Shown here in pieces: positions 43,589 through 50,976 of a DNA stretch of 64,000 bases. The DNA is from Arthrobacter sp. CJ23 (GTDB lineage: Bacteria > Actinomycetota > Actinomycetes > Actinomycetales > Micrococcaceae). Position 1 is the first letter of the stretch. Each line of letters opens with the position of its first letter. The DNA lies in the NCBI RefSeq assembly GCF_024741795.1, contig NZ_CP102950.1, forward strand, positions 2,666,001-2,730,000, given 5' to 3'. The notes beneath the pieces were generated by a model. That model did not search any database and was not told the origin of the DNA. It worked only from the letters and a program-made list of their open reading frames with translations. The position numbers were made by a program, and so were the translations under genes.

Positions 43589-43727
43589 TCAGAACCTTGT
43601 AGCCCTCAGCTATAAAACAGGAATCCCTTACAGCGTATTGGTGCTTGAGGATGACCTGATTATCCAAACCTATTTCGAATTCATGCAGAAGGAATACGAC
43701 GCCTACCAAGAGGCATCCAAGAGGTAA
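43295..43727 (+). CDS. Tail assembly chaperone, long form by +1 (or -2) frameshift
   Basis: A second frame, offset by +1, is open from before the short form's stop to TAA at 43725. It reads NQNLVALSYKTGIPYSVLVL then EDDLIIQTYFEFMQKEYDAY, clearly protein-like, without an initiation site of its own. Shift candidates are CCC-T (43565-43568) and AAA-A (43571-43574), where the P-site tRNA can re-pair one base downstream. The product would be 143 residues, the gpGT-type chaperone that wraps the tape measure. The tape measure ATG follows 3 nt later. Confidence 0.7.
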
Positions 43728-43730
43728 CCC

Positions 43731-45449
43731 ATGGCAACAAAATCCGCAATCCTGTCAGTAAAGATCATTTCTGACGCCAAGGATTTCAAGAAGGGAACGG
43801 ACGAAGCAGCTTCCGGACTGGATCAGTTCAAGTCCAAGATGAAGTCTTTGACCCTTCCGGCCCTTGCCGTGGGCGCTGGTCTGCTCAAGGTTGGTTCCGA
43901 CTTCGGAAAAATGGCCTCCGACTTTGAGCAGAACTCCGGCGCAGTCGATGCCGTATTCAAGAACATGTCCGGTCAGGTGGATCAGCTCGCTTCCGAGTCC
44001 GCCAAGAAGCTGGGACTGTCCGCAAACGACTACAAGCAGTACGCCGCGCTCATCGGTTCCCAGCTCAAAAACGGCGGAACCTCCATGGATCAGCTCGTGG
44101 GCAAGACCGACATGCTGCTCAACACAGGTGCCGACTTCGCCGCTCAGTTCGGTGGAACCGTTCCGGATGCCGTCGCTGCTCTGTCCTCAGCCCTCAAGGG
44201 CGAAATGGACCCCATCGAAAAGTATGGAATCAGCCTCAACCAGTCGAAGATCGACGCTGAGGCCGCAGCCATGGGATTCGAGAAGGTCAACGGCGCACTC
44301 ACCGACCAGCAGAAGCAAGCCGCTATCCTCTCGCTCATCCAGAAGCAGGGCGCGGACTCACTGGGAGCCAATGCCCGTGAGGCAGGCACCGCAGCAGGCG
44401 CACAAGCCCGCCTGACAGCCGCCTACAACGATATGGGCGTGAAGGTGGGAACCGTCCTGCTGCCGATCATGTCCAAGGCCGCTGAGATCTTGGGCGTAGT
44501 GGTGGACTGGGTATCCCAGAACACCGGACTTGTACAAGGGCTGGCTGTCGGTCTGGGAATCCTTGCCGCAGCAATTCTGGTCATCAACATCGCCATGGCA
44601 ATCATGAACGCCATTGCCGCACTGAACCCCTTCGTGCTGCTGGCTGTCGCCGTCGCCGCACTCGTGGCCGGGATTATCTATCTGGCCACACAGACAACGT
44701 TCTTCCAGGATCTCTGGGCAACCGTCGCCAAGTTCTGCGCTGACGTGTGGAACGGCTTCGTTGGATTCATCACGGACGCATGGACCGGATTCATGGGCTT
44801 CATCAACGACGCCCTTGGCAACATCGGAAACTTCTTCGCGTCGATCTTCAACGGCATCGGAAACTTCGTGGGCGGCATCGTCTCGAACATCCGCAACTTC
44901 TTTGCTGTTGGATTCGCTTTCGTGGCCTCCATCGTGGGCGCGTACATCAACGCCGTCATGGGGATCATCCGGGGCATTATCGGCGTCGTCTCATCCGTCA
45001 CCGGCTTTGTCAGTTCGGCCTTCTCCAATGCGTTCAACACCGCTCGCAACATCGTCTCCGGAGTCATCAACTTCATCGTGGGCGGATTCAACAACATCGT
45101 GGGCGCAGTCTCCAACGTCATCGGCTGGGTATCGCGACTGTTCAACGGATTCTCCGTGCCGGGCTGGCTCCGAGACGTCATGAACTTCATGGGCCTTGGC
45201 ATGACCGGCGTCGAAATGTCCATAGGCCATGACCTCACCGGCCTCCCCGCTGGCATGGGCGCATCCGGCCTGTTCTCCATGGGCGGCGCCGGCTTCGGAG
45301 CAAGCTCTGGCCGAACCGAAATCAACAACTACAACATCACGGTGAATGGCGCTCTGGACTCTAACGCCGTCGCCCGACAACTCACACAACTCATCAACTC
45401 GGATGCAATCCGAACCGGAAAGATCGATCGAGGTGGCTCCATTTGGTAG
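43731..45449 (+). CDS. Tail tape measure protein
   Basis: A 572-residue protein that sets tail length. The N-terminal 250 residues are helical with PDAVAALSSALKGEMDPIEKYG and LGANAREAGTAAGAQARLTAAYNDM, recurrent in phage tape measures. Hydrophobic helices follow near residues 265-325, then a repetitive Phe/Asn/Gly region (NGIGNFVGGIVSNIRNFF). At 0.15 nm per residue the tail would be about 85 nm, very short for a siphophage. No peptidoglycan hydrolase domain is visible. Confidence 0.92.
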   Translation: MATKSAILSVKIISDAKDFKKGTDEAASGLDQFKSKMKSLTLPALAVGAGLLKVGSDFGKMASDFEQNSGAVDAVFKNMSGQVDQLASESAKKLGLSANDYKQYAALIGSQLKNGGTSMDQLVGKTDMLLNTGADFAAQFGGTVPDAVAALSSALKGEMDPIEKYGISLNQSKIDAEAAAMGFEKVNGALTDQQKQAAILSLIQKQGADSLGANAREAGTAAGAQARLTAAYNDMGVKVGTVLLPIMSKAAEILGVVVDWVSQNTGLVQGLAVGLGILAAAILVINIAMAIMNAIAALNPFVLLAVAVAALVAGIIYLATQTTFFQDLWATVAKFCADVWNGFVGFITDAWTGFMGFINDALGNIGNFFASIFNGIGNFVGGIVSNIRNFFAVGFAFVASIVGAYINAVMGIIRGIIGVVSSVTGFVSSAFSNAFNTARNIVSGVINFIVGGFNNIVGAVSNVIGWVSRLFNGFSVPGWLRDVMNFMGLGMTGVEMSIGHDLTGLPAGMGASGLFSMGGAGFGASSGRTEINNYNITVNGALDSNAVARQLTQLINSDAIRTGKIDRGGSIW

Positions 45450-45463
45450 TCCTTGGAACTTCG

Positions 45464-47368
45464 ATGGCCTACATCGGCGAAACCTACTACGGGATGGCCG
45501 CAGAAGACTACCCGCTCCTCCCAACGGTCATGAGTGGGCTGGAAATCGTGTGGGGCGCTCCGTCCTGCCTTGAGCACACGGACGGCTCCCGTGCCCGCCT
45601 GTCGCTCTGGCTCCCGAAGACCCACGAATCCATCATGCCCAAGCTTGGGGACTTGGTTTATATAGCTGCTGTCGTGGATGGGGAAGGCTCCAACTGCTTT
45701 ACGGGCAAGGTGGATTCAGTCCTTGCGCAGGATGACCACAAGGAACCCGGTGGCTACAGGATCAATCTCACCGCTTCCGATGTCATAGCCGAAACCGCAA
45801 AGCTTCGCCTGTCGGATTCTCCGTGGCCGTGGGAAAGCGTCCTGACACGCTACGCCAGACTCCAAACCCTGCTGGCTCAGTCAGGCATCACCCTTGACGC
45901 CCTCCCCGTTGAGTACACCGTCATGGGTGACACCAACGTTGCACCCAAGGACGTTGATTCCTACAACGCCCTGGAAGCAGTCCAGAAGGTGGCCATGGCC
46001 ATGGGCGCAACCCTGACCGCTACCAGCGCCGGAACTATCCGACTTACGGACCCGCTGAAGTTTCCAACGGTCCTTGTCTCTGACCAGACCGCAGCCTCAG
46101 CCGTGTACTCGTGGGAAGGCCTCAAGGACAAGTCCCGTTCGGTGAAGACCGTCTCCGGATCTCAGGCCCGCAAGAACTGGTCTTCCAACCCAAGCGGTGA
46201 TGTGACCTCCACCGGATACACCTACAGTTCCGGAACAGGTGGAGCAGCTACCCCCGGATTCCTCCTTGGAAACCTCCGAGTCGATGACGGCGGCGCACGC
46301 CGTGGGCAGGCCTACCGTGCCCTCACATGGACTGTCGCCTCTACAGGCGGTACGGCTGGCTGGCAGTACACAGAAACGCTCTCAGGCGCTTCCGGCGCTG
46401 TCTGGTCAGGCGGTATGTGGGTACGCACCAAGTACGGCCCTTCAGCCGGAATCAAGGCGGTCCTGACGTTCCGCAACGGGACAACGCCGGTGGGAACCAA
46501 AGCGTCAACGACATACACCCTGACGCCAGGAATCTGGACGTACATCAAGGTAGACGGGGCCGCAGCAACAGGAGCTTGGACCAACGTCTTTCTTGAGGCC
46601 CAAGTACAGGGCGCTGTTGCCGTGGGCACCACACACGATATTGACGGCGTGCTCCTTGAGAACACGGCCACAGCTGGAACGTTCTTCGATGGCAACAGCC
46701 TTGACCTGACAGCAGACATCACCACAAACGAGCTTCCCTATTGGGACGGATCTCCGATTGTGGAGATTCCGGCATCGGCCATTCAAGATGACGCTTTTGT
46801 CATCGACCACGCCAACACCGTCAATCAGGTCAAGCTCGCGTACAGCCTGACCACCGATTCCCGAACGACGTTCAATGACACCTCACTGTCTTCCGTTGAT
46901 CAGGTCAGCCTCAAGAAAGTCCCCCAACAGCGCAGCATCGAATCTGATTTTGCATGGGATGGAACCACCGGAGCCGCGCCAACCGGCGTCATCGTCACCA
47001 AGGCCAATCAGATCCTTGCCGCACAGAGTGAACCGAAATGGCGACTTGCCAGCACAGTCCGCGTCCTCCTGAAAGAGCTAACCCCTCAGGCCGGAGGCTG
47101 GCAACTGCTGAGCATGAACTACCGCGACGGACTCATCGTGAAGATTTCCGGCGTCCCGAAGATCAACCAGTATCAGCGGCTCCGTGGTGGGCGCATCGTG
47201 CTTGGCAACACTCCCGCCGTCGAGCTGGAAATCGAGCCAGTGGACTACTCCGCACCCGTGCCGATCACTCGCGACTCCCTGCTCACCGACGAACTCGCCA
47301 ATGACTACCCCATCGGCAACTTCCACAACCTCACCATCAATGACCTCCGCTCAATCGGGCCGAGATAG
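45464..47368 (+). CDS. Tail tip protein with inserted carbohydrate-binding-like domain
   Basis: A 634-residue structural protein following the tape measure. ATG at 45464 with GGAA upstream is preferred over an earlier GTG. The first 200 residues and last 180 resemble distal tail/baseplate hub proteins. Between them (about residues 245-420) is a Gly/Ser/Thr-rich beta domain ending TTHDIDGVLLENTATAGTFF, typical of CBM4/9-like jelly rolls appended to phage tails. It probably combines hub and host-surface binding in one chain. Confidence 0.7.
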   Translation: MAYIGETYYGMAAEDYPLLPTVMSGLEIVWGAPSCLEHTDGSRARLSLWLPKTHESIMPKLGDLVYIAAVVDGEGSNCFTGKVDSVLAQDDHKEPGGYRINLTASDVIAETAKLRLSDSPWPWESVLTRYARLQTLLAQSGITLDALPVEYTVMGDTNVAPKDVDSYNALEAVQKVAMAMGATLTATSAGTIRLTDPLKFPTVLVSDQTAASAVYSWEGLKDKSRSVKTVSGSQARKNWSSNPSGDVTSTGYTYSSGTGGAATPGFLLGNLRVDDGGARRGQAYRALTWTVASTGGTAGWQYTETLSGASGAVWSGGMWVRTKYGPSAGIKAVLTFRNGTTPVGTKASTTYTLTPGIWTYIKVDGAAATGAWTNVFLEAQVQGAVAVGTTHDIDGVLLENTATAGTFFDGNSLDLTADITTNELPYWDGSPIVEIPASAIQDDAFVIDHANTVNQVKLAYSLTTDSRTTFNDTSLSSVDQVSLKKVPQQRSIESDFAWDGTTGAAPTGVIVTKANQILAAQSEPKWRLASTVRVLLKELTPQAGGWQLLSMNYRDGLIVKISGVPKINQYQRLRGGRIVLGNTPAVELEIEPVDYSAPVPITRDSLLTDELANDYPIGNFHNLTINDLRSIGPR

Positions 47369-47376
47369 GAACCACC

Positions 47377-47925
47377 ATGGATACAACTGGAACATTTCCA
47401 CAGCTCAGCTTTGATGATCCGCTCTACCAAATTGCGGACTACTCCCAGCTCATGAAAGAGAAGCTTGAGGCCCCCAAGTGCCTCATCTTCAAGAACGCTG
47501 GCTTTGTCTGGGGAGCACTGTCAGCATGGGACGCCGGAACGCTCACTGTCGATACGTCAAGCGCCGCATCCTCTCAGATGTCCAGCCCTCAGCCGACGTT
47601 TGCCACCGCCGGATCGCTCTCCGGGACGATCAAGTTCACTGAGCCAGGAATCTACCGCGTGCAGTGGCTGATTAGTCCTGCAAGCGAGCCGAGCAACTCC
47701 GGTTACAGGATTATCCTTTCCGGTACGTGGCCGGGAAGCCCTACAGGTGCCGAGACCTACATGGGGCAGGCAACCCACATGAACAGCGCGACATACTGGG
47801 AATCCTTCGTTGAGGCCATTGTGAGAGTCCCTACCGCAAACCTAGAAATCCGAATGACCGGTGTTCAGTCCAACTCAACAACCAACGCCGCACGCGTCCG
47901 CCTGACCAAGCTCCACGGCCTCTAG
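47377..47925 (+). CDS. Probable receptor-binding minor tail protein
   Basis: A 182-residue protein; after a helical N-terminus (about 35 residues) come beta strands of a TNF/C1q-like jelly roll: GSLSGTIKFTEPGIYRVQWLIS, SGYRIILSGTW, ESFVEAIVRVPTANLEIRMTG, ARVRLTKLHG. Last structural gene before the late terminator, the usual place of the receptor-binding protein. Confidence 0.65.
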   Translation: MDTTGTFPQLSFDDPLYQIADYSQLMKEKLEAPKCLIFKNAGFVWGALSAWDAGTLTVDTSSAASSQMSSPQPTFATAGSLSGTIKFTEPGIYRVQWLISPASEPSNSGYRIILSGTWPGSPTGAETYMGQATHMNSATYWESFVEAIVRVPTANLEIRMTGVQSNSTTNAARVRLTKLHGL

Positions 47926-47929
47926 ACCA

Positions 47930-47962
47930 CCGGCCCGTAGTTCTCCTGCTACGGGCCGGTTT
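47930..47962. terminator. Bidirectional terminator closing the late genes
   Basis: An 11-bp perfect stem CCGGCCCGTAG/CTACGGGCCGG with an 8-nt loop, followed by TTT. It separates structural genes from the accessory region and faces the leftward small gene ending at 47969. Confidence 0.8.
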
Positions 47963-47968
47963 GGCGTC

Positions 47969-48139
47969 CTACGTCCAAGCTTCGACTACAGTGTCTCCGT
48001 TGGTGGCAACGTGTGGGCCACCGTGCCCCGTGTCGAGCACACAGAACGCTATGACGCCAAGCTTCATAGTGACCTCTGGACAGTCCCCTACGTCGGTTTC
48101 ATCAAGTGGGAATCTTTCCCCAACTCGAATCTCATTCAT
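47969..48139 (-). CDS. Small leftward phage gene, 56 residues
   Basis: A protein below usual gene-calling limits: MNEIRVGERFPLDETDVGDC at the start, then MKLGVIAFCVLDTGHGG and a polar end. It reads like a compact alpha/beta peptide with two cysteines and an acidic first half. It starts 9 nt after the stop of the other leftward gene and ends at the bidirectional terminator, so the two form an operon. No family recognised. Confidence 0.6.
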   Translation of the reverse strand: MNEIRVGERFPLDETDVGDCPEVTMKLGVIAFCVLDTGHGGPHVATNGDTVVEAWT

Positions 48140-48148
48140 GACGCGGTG

Positions 48149-48355
48149 CTACTTCTTAGAGGGAAGAGACGCAGTGACATAGGCGTCAAGTTCGCGCCAA
48201 GCCTGTTCGTATTTTTCGATAGCGATGACGACCGCCTCCTTGGACTCAAATGATGCCGTTGAGTCGGATTCTTCGGCGTCGTACTTCTCGTTCATGTGTG
48301 CGAAAGCGCTTGAGAAAGCTTCGAGCAAACGGTTGAACTCATTGTTGTTAGTCAT
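48149..48355 (-). CDS. Leftward phage gene, 68-residue helical acidic protein
   Basis: Begins MTNNNEFNRLLEAFSSAFAH and is acidic and helical throughout (MNEKYDAEESD, VIAIEKYEQAWRELDAYV). There is no ribosome site, but TAGCAT stands exactly 6 nt before ATG, the leaderless arrangement of its neighbours. It is opposite in direction to the structural and array genes, so it is not part of the lytic late transcript. Unknown function; an antitoxin, regulator or anti-defence role is possible. Confidence 0.6.
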   Translation of the reverse strand: MTNNNEFNRLLEAFSSAFAHMNEKYDAEESDSTASFESKEAVVIAIEKYEQAWRELDAYVTASLPSKK

Positions 48356-48361
48356 GCCCGG

Positions 48362-48367
48362 ATGCTA
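48362..48367 (-). promoter_or_regulatory. Leaderless -10 box TAGCAT, 6 nt before ATG (leftward)
   Basis: Minus-strand TAGCAT-N6-ATG for the 68-residue gene, back to back with the rightward box at 48436. Confidence 0.5.
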
Positions 48368-48435
48368 TCGCATTCTTCGAAAGACGCGTCCGCGTTACGC
48401 AGGTTGGCAAGACCCTGGCTGGGGCCGATTTTGTG

Positions 48436-48441
48436 TACGTT
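48436..48441 (+). promoter_or_regulatory. Leaderless promoter, array copy 1 (TACGTT)
   Basis: TGTACGTT-N6-ATG, within a block (about 48405-48450) repeated before each of the four array genes: a CTGG-containing -35-like part, then GGCCGATTTTG, TGTANNNTT, GGG and ATGGA. Confidence 0.65.
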
Positions 48442-48447
48442 TGGGCC

Positions 48448-48966
48448 ATGGATAACGAAACTGCGCGCCTGATTGTTACCGGCCTCATTGCCCGAGCCGC
48501 CAGCCTGATCACCCTTCTAGGGAGCTTGCTCACGGCATGGATCACCACAAGCGCGCACAACTCCAACGCCGAGCAGCAACGAATAGCAGAAGAACGAAAG
48601 TTCAACCGACAGCACGCCGGAGACGTGTTTGGTTCGGTGCACGAAGCCCTGACAGCAATGAAGGGGTTCATCCAAACTGAGGTCTACGGCGCCAAGGACA
48701 ATGATGTCGAGACCGGAAGAAGACTTGAAGAGGCAGTTATCTCGTCTCTGTCACGTCTTCTGTTTGTCGCCGACGAGCACGTCACGGTGCCAGCAATGAA
48801 GGCAAGGGAAGCCTGCAAGAACCTTTATGTCATTGCCAGAGCCGAAATACAGGAACACCGTCCAGAACATGAAGTTGTATGGGGCACGCTCAATAAGGAA
48901 TACGCGGAACGGATGAGGGACTTCACACGAGAGGCAGCTAAGACTTTGGAGTACAAGCCCATCTGA
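48448..48966 (+). CDS. Membrane-anchored array protein 1
   Basis: A 172-residue protein: acidic MDNET start, a hydrophobic segment (about residues 8-31), then an amphipathic helix with EQQRIAEERKFNRQ and a helical cytoplasmic domain. It is the most divergent of four tandem genes that share layout and promoter; the Trp-Arg/Asn...Ala/Thr-Tyr signature of the others is not clear here. Charge distribution predicts the C-terminus inside. Leaderless start at 48448 instead of the upstream GTG. Function unknown; superinfection exclusion is a reasonable guess from position beside the attachment site and lysogen-type promoter. Confidence 0.75.
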   Translation: MDNETARLIVTGLIARAASLITLLGSLLTAWITTSAHNSNAEQQRIAEERKFNRQHAGDVFGSVHEALTAMKGFIQTEVYGAKDNDVETGRRLEEAVISSLSRLLFVADEHVTVPAMKAREACKNLYVIARAEIQEHRPEHEVVWGTLNKEYAERMRDFTREAAKTLEYKPI

Positions 48967-49037
48967 TTCGTCACTCAGAAGGGTCTGCTGTCCAGTTACG
49001 AAGGTACGCAAGACCTTGGCCGAGGCCGTTCATTTTG

Positions 49038-49043
49038 TAGGGT
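49038..49043 (+). promoter_or_regulatory. Leaderless promoter, array copy 2 (TAGGGT)
   Basis: TGTAGGGT-N6-ATG. The upstream block starting GCAAGACC near 49009 matches copy 1 almost base for base. Confidence 0.65.
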
Positions 49044-49049
49044 TGGGGC

Positions 49050-49685
49050 ATGGATGAACTGATCAAACAGGGTCAATGGTGGTGGCCGTTCCTGGTTCCG
49101 GTGGCTACTGGAATATTGGCCGTGGCCGGTAGCTGGTTCGGAACCAAGCTGGGAAAGACCACCGAACACGATCAGTGGTTAAGAAATCAGAAGATCGAAG
49201 CCTATACGAATGTGCTTCGGCAGGTTCACGCTTCGGTCAATTCTCTTGATGCTCGTCACCACAATTTGGAGCCAGCGAGTAGCCAGCATAAGGACATCAC
49301 GGACACTACGAACGCGCGTCTCTTGATCGTGGCCTCAGACGAGGTCACTACGTACCTCAACGTGAATCAGTACAGTCTTCGCCGCGCTCTCGAAGCGGTC
49401 AAGACTGACGGATATGAGAATGAACGGTCAGTTCTCACGCAGTCGGTTGCCCGACTCCAAGAGTCGATCCGAAAGGATCTCGGGGTTATTGAGAAGCAGG
49501 CACTCCGCCACACCATACGTTTCATGTTCTACGAGTACCTTGTGTACCCATGGCAAGACCACTTCCATCGTCGCTACTTGGAAAAGCACGGTTTCCGGTG
49601 GTCGGAGCGTAAGGAGCGCCATCCGCGCTACATCAAGCGCTATCTAAGGCGCATCAAGCGGCAGGAACTCAGGCAAGTCAGCTAG
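49050..49685 (+). CDS. Membrane-anchored array protein 2
   Basis: At 211 residues the longest of the four. MDELIKQGQWWW precedes one membrane helix (about residues 13-33). The shared signature follows as TEHDQWLRNQKIEAYTNVL, then a helical domain. Unlike its neighbours it ends in a very basic tail of about 40 residues (ERKERHPRYIKRYLRRIKRQ), which could bind nucleic acid or phospholipid. 83 nt after array gene 1. Confidence 0.75.
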   Translation: MDELIKQGQWWWPFLVPVATGILAVAGSWFGTKLGKTTEHDQWLRNQKIEAYTNVLRQVHASVNSLDARHHNLEPASSQHKDITDTTNARLLIVASDEVTTYLNVNQYSLRRALEAVKTDGYENERSVLTQSVARLQESIRKDLGVIEKQALRHTIRFMFYEYLVYPWQDHFHRRYLEKHGFRWSERKERHPRYIKRYLRRIKRQELRQVS

Positions 49686-49753
49686 CACCACTTGGAGCTT
49701 TCAAACGACGTGGCCCGTCCCTGACCTTCTCCTGGTGGAGCCGGTTCCCTGTG

Positions 49754-49759
49754 TAGGTT
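49754..49759 (+). promoter_or_regulatory. Leaderless promoter, array copy 3 (TAGGTT)
   Basis: TGTAGGTT-N6-ATG, with CTCCTGGTGGAGCCGGTT upstream as the -35-side part of the repeated block. Confidence 0.65.
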
Positions 49760-49765
49760 TGGGTC

Positions 49766-50242
49766 ATGGATTTCTGGATACCCCTACTTGGGAGCGCACT
49801 TGGTGGCGCGGTAGTTACTAGCGTCTTCGGGCTAATCAAGAACGGGCAAGACAAATCCATCGAACATGCCCGGTGGCTACGAGACAGCAAACAATCGGCA
49901 TACGCTGAGTTCCTATCAGCCATTGTCGAAGCCTCCACAACGTTACCCCCCGCCGCTGAGGCTGGAGAGGTGCAACGACGATCCGCCATTGCTCTCAGCC
50001 AGATCCGACTCATTGGTGCCCCTGGAGTAACTTCAGCAGCCGTATCTTTCGGCACACACGTCAACAACATGCACCGGCTCAGCCAACGCAGACGGGAAAT
50101 GGTTGAGTTGGACTACTCAGCCAACGAAGACGCAATTATGGCAATCGGACCAAAGATGACGCGGGCCATTAGCGAGATTCCTGCTCTAACAGAAGCCTTC
50201 GTGCGCTCCGCACGTTTGGATGTAGGCACCAAAGTCAGATAG
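49766..50242 (+). CDS. Membrane-anchored array protein 3
   Basis: A 158-residue protein with start MDFW, membrane helix about residues 4-24 (IPLLGSALGGAVVTSVFGLI) and signature SIEHARWLRDSKQSAYAEFL. The C-terminal domain is helical and rich in Ala and Arg. The signature is nearly identical to that of array protein 2, while the rest has diverged. 80 nt after array gene 2. Confidence 0.75.
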   Translation: MDFWIPLLGSALGGAVVTSVFGLIKNGQDKSIEHARWLRDSKQSAYAEFLSAIVEASTTLPPAAEAGEVQRRSAIALSQIRLIGAPGVTSAAVSFGTHVNNMHRLSQRRREMVELDYSANEDAIMAIGPKMTRAISEIPALTEAFVRSARLDVGTKVR

Positions 50243-50291
50243 CCGCGAGCTGAGGATTTCCTCCAGTACTCCTGCTGGGGGCCGATTTGTG

Positions 50292-50297
50292 TAACTT
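50292..50297 (+). promoter_or_regulatory. Leaderless promoter, array copy 4 (TAACTT)
   Basis: TGTAACTT-N6-ATG, preceded by CTCCTGCTGGGGGCCGATTT, matching copies 1 and 3. Confidence 0.65.
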
Positions 50298-50303
50298 TGG
50301 GGG

Positions 50304-50771
50304 ATGGACCCGGACACTCTCAAGATTCTCATTGGCGCTATTGCTGTCATTACCTCTGGCCTTGGTGGGCAATGGCTGGCAGGGCGAAACAGCAGGCTTT
50401 CGGCTGAAGCCACTCACCAGCGTGACAAGGCGAAGTGGGCTAATGAACTCCGGTACAAGACCTACCTCAACCTGATCGAGCAGGTAGAAGTGTCCTTCGC
50501 TCTTCTCTCGAAAGCCGGAAGAGGCGACGTAGAGGCTCTAGGGGAGGCCATACTCAGTATCAATAGCTGGAAGGCACCTGACCTTCGGCTTGTCGGTAGC
50601 AAAGAGGTTCGATCCTTGGCAAATGACCTTGGTGCGGAGCTTAGGAAGTGGCACTGGACCTTACTCAGTAGCGAACTATCGGCAGAAGAAGCCGAAGCCC
50701 TCCGAACTGAAAACCTTGACAAGTTCCAAGGTCTTGTCCAACGCATTCGAATTGAAATCGCAGCGGTGTAG
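50304..50771 (+). CDS. Membrane-anchored array protein 4
   Basis: A 155-residue protein: MDPDT, membrane helix about residues 7-25, basic RNSRLSAEATHQRDKAKW, then the signature as KWANELRYKTYLNLIEQ and a helical domain. Last prophage gene, ending 50 nt from the attR core. 61 nt after array gene 3. No terminator is visible after it, so transcripts may run into host DNA antisense to the ssb 5' part. Confidence 0.75.
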   Translation: MDPDTLKILIGAIAVITSGLGGQWLAGRNSRLSAEATHQRDKAKWANELRYKTYLNLIEQVEVSFALLSKAGRGDVEALGEAILSINSWKAPDLRLVGSKEVRSLANDLGAELRKWHWTLLSSELSAEEAEALRTENLDKFQGLVQRIRIEIAAV

Positions 50772-50799
50772 CAAGTTCTCGGGGCATCCGCTGCGCCAA

Positions 50800-50840
50800 A
50801 TGACGTTTTTGGTAGATCAGTCAGTTCGTGTTGCCGTCCA
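50800..50840. other. attR
   Basis: Phage half GGTAGATCAGT, core CA (50822-50823), host half GTTCGTGTTGCC. The phage arm supplies the A that turns the interrupted Trp codon (TGG) of ssb into a TGA stop. Confidence 0.85.
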
Positions 50841-50976
50841 CCCAGGTGTTGTTGGCGCGGTCGAACCGCCGGTCGGTGGAGCCAATGCGGAATGAAGCAG
50901 TGGCAATGCCGCCCGGCGTGGTGGAACTCCTGATCTCCGAGGCCACAAAGCCACGGACCGTAATGATGTCGTTCAT
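50821..50976 (-). pseudogene. ssb: ssb paralogue, 5' part (separated by prophage)
   Basis: The first 51 codons of the SSB whose remainder is at 30864-31271. MNDIITVRGFVASEI and FRIGSTDRRFDRANNTWVDG give the first OB-fold strands. The ATG at 50976 has AAGGA 7 nt upstream. The frame ends in TGA formed at the junction itself. Without strands 3-5 the OB fold cannot form, so this paralogue should be inactive in the lysogen. The prophage carries no replacement ssb that I can see. Confidence 0.92.

Larger units (their letters stand above)
31270..50823. mobile_element. Compact temperate siphophage prophage integrated in ssb
   Basis: The element is 19.55 kb between the two halves of ssb and carries a serine integrase at one end. 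It has a full virion set (terminase, portal, capsid with protease, connectors, tail tube, tail chaperones, tape measure, tail tip), a helicase and a lysis cassette, with no obviously broken gene. Its A/T content is visibly higher than the host's in intergenic regions. Well-known actinophages of 15-18 kb (from memory Arthrobacter cluster AN, Microbacterium cluster EE, Rhodococcus RRH1) are similarly small. No HTH repressor, DNA polymerase or methylase was recognised. Confidence 0.93.

Noticed and set aside
48011..48253. An 80-codon plus-strand frame after the late terminator
   Set aside because: It is antisense to the two leftward small genes, which have better starts and composition, and lacks a ribosome site or leaderless box.
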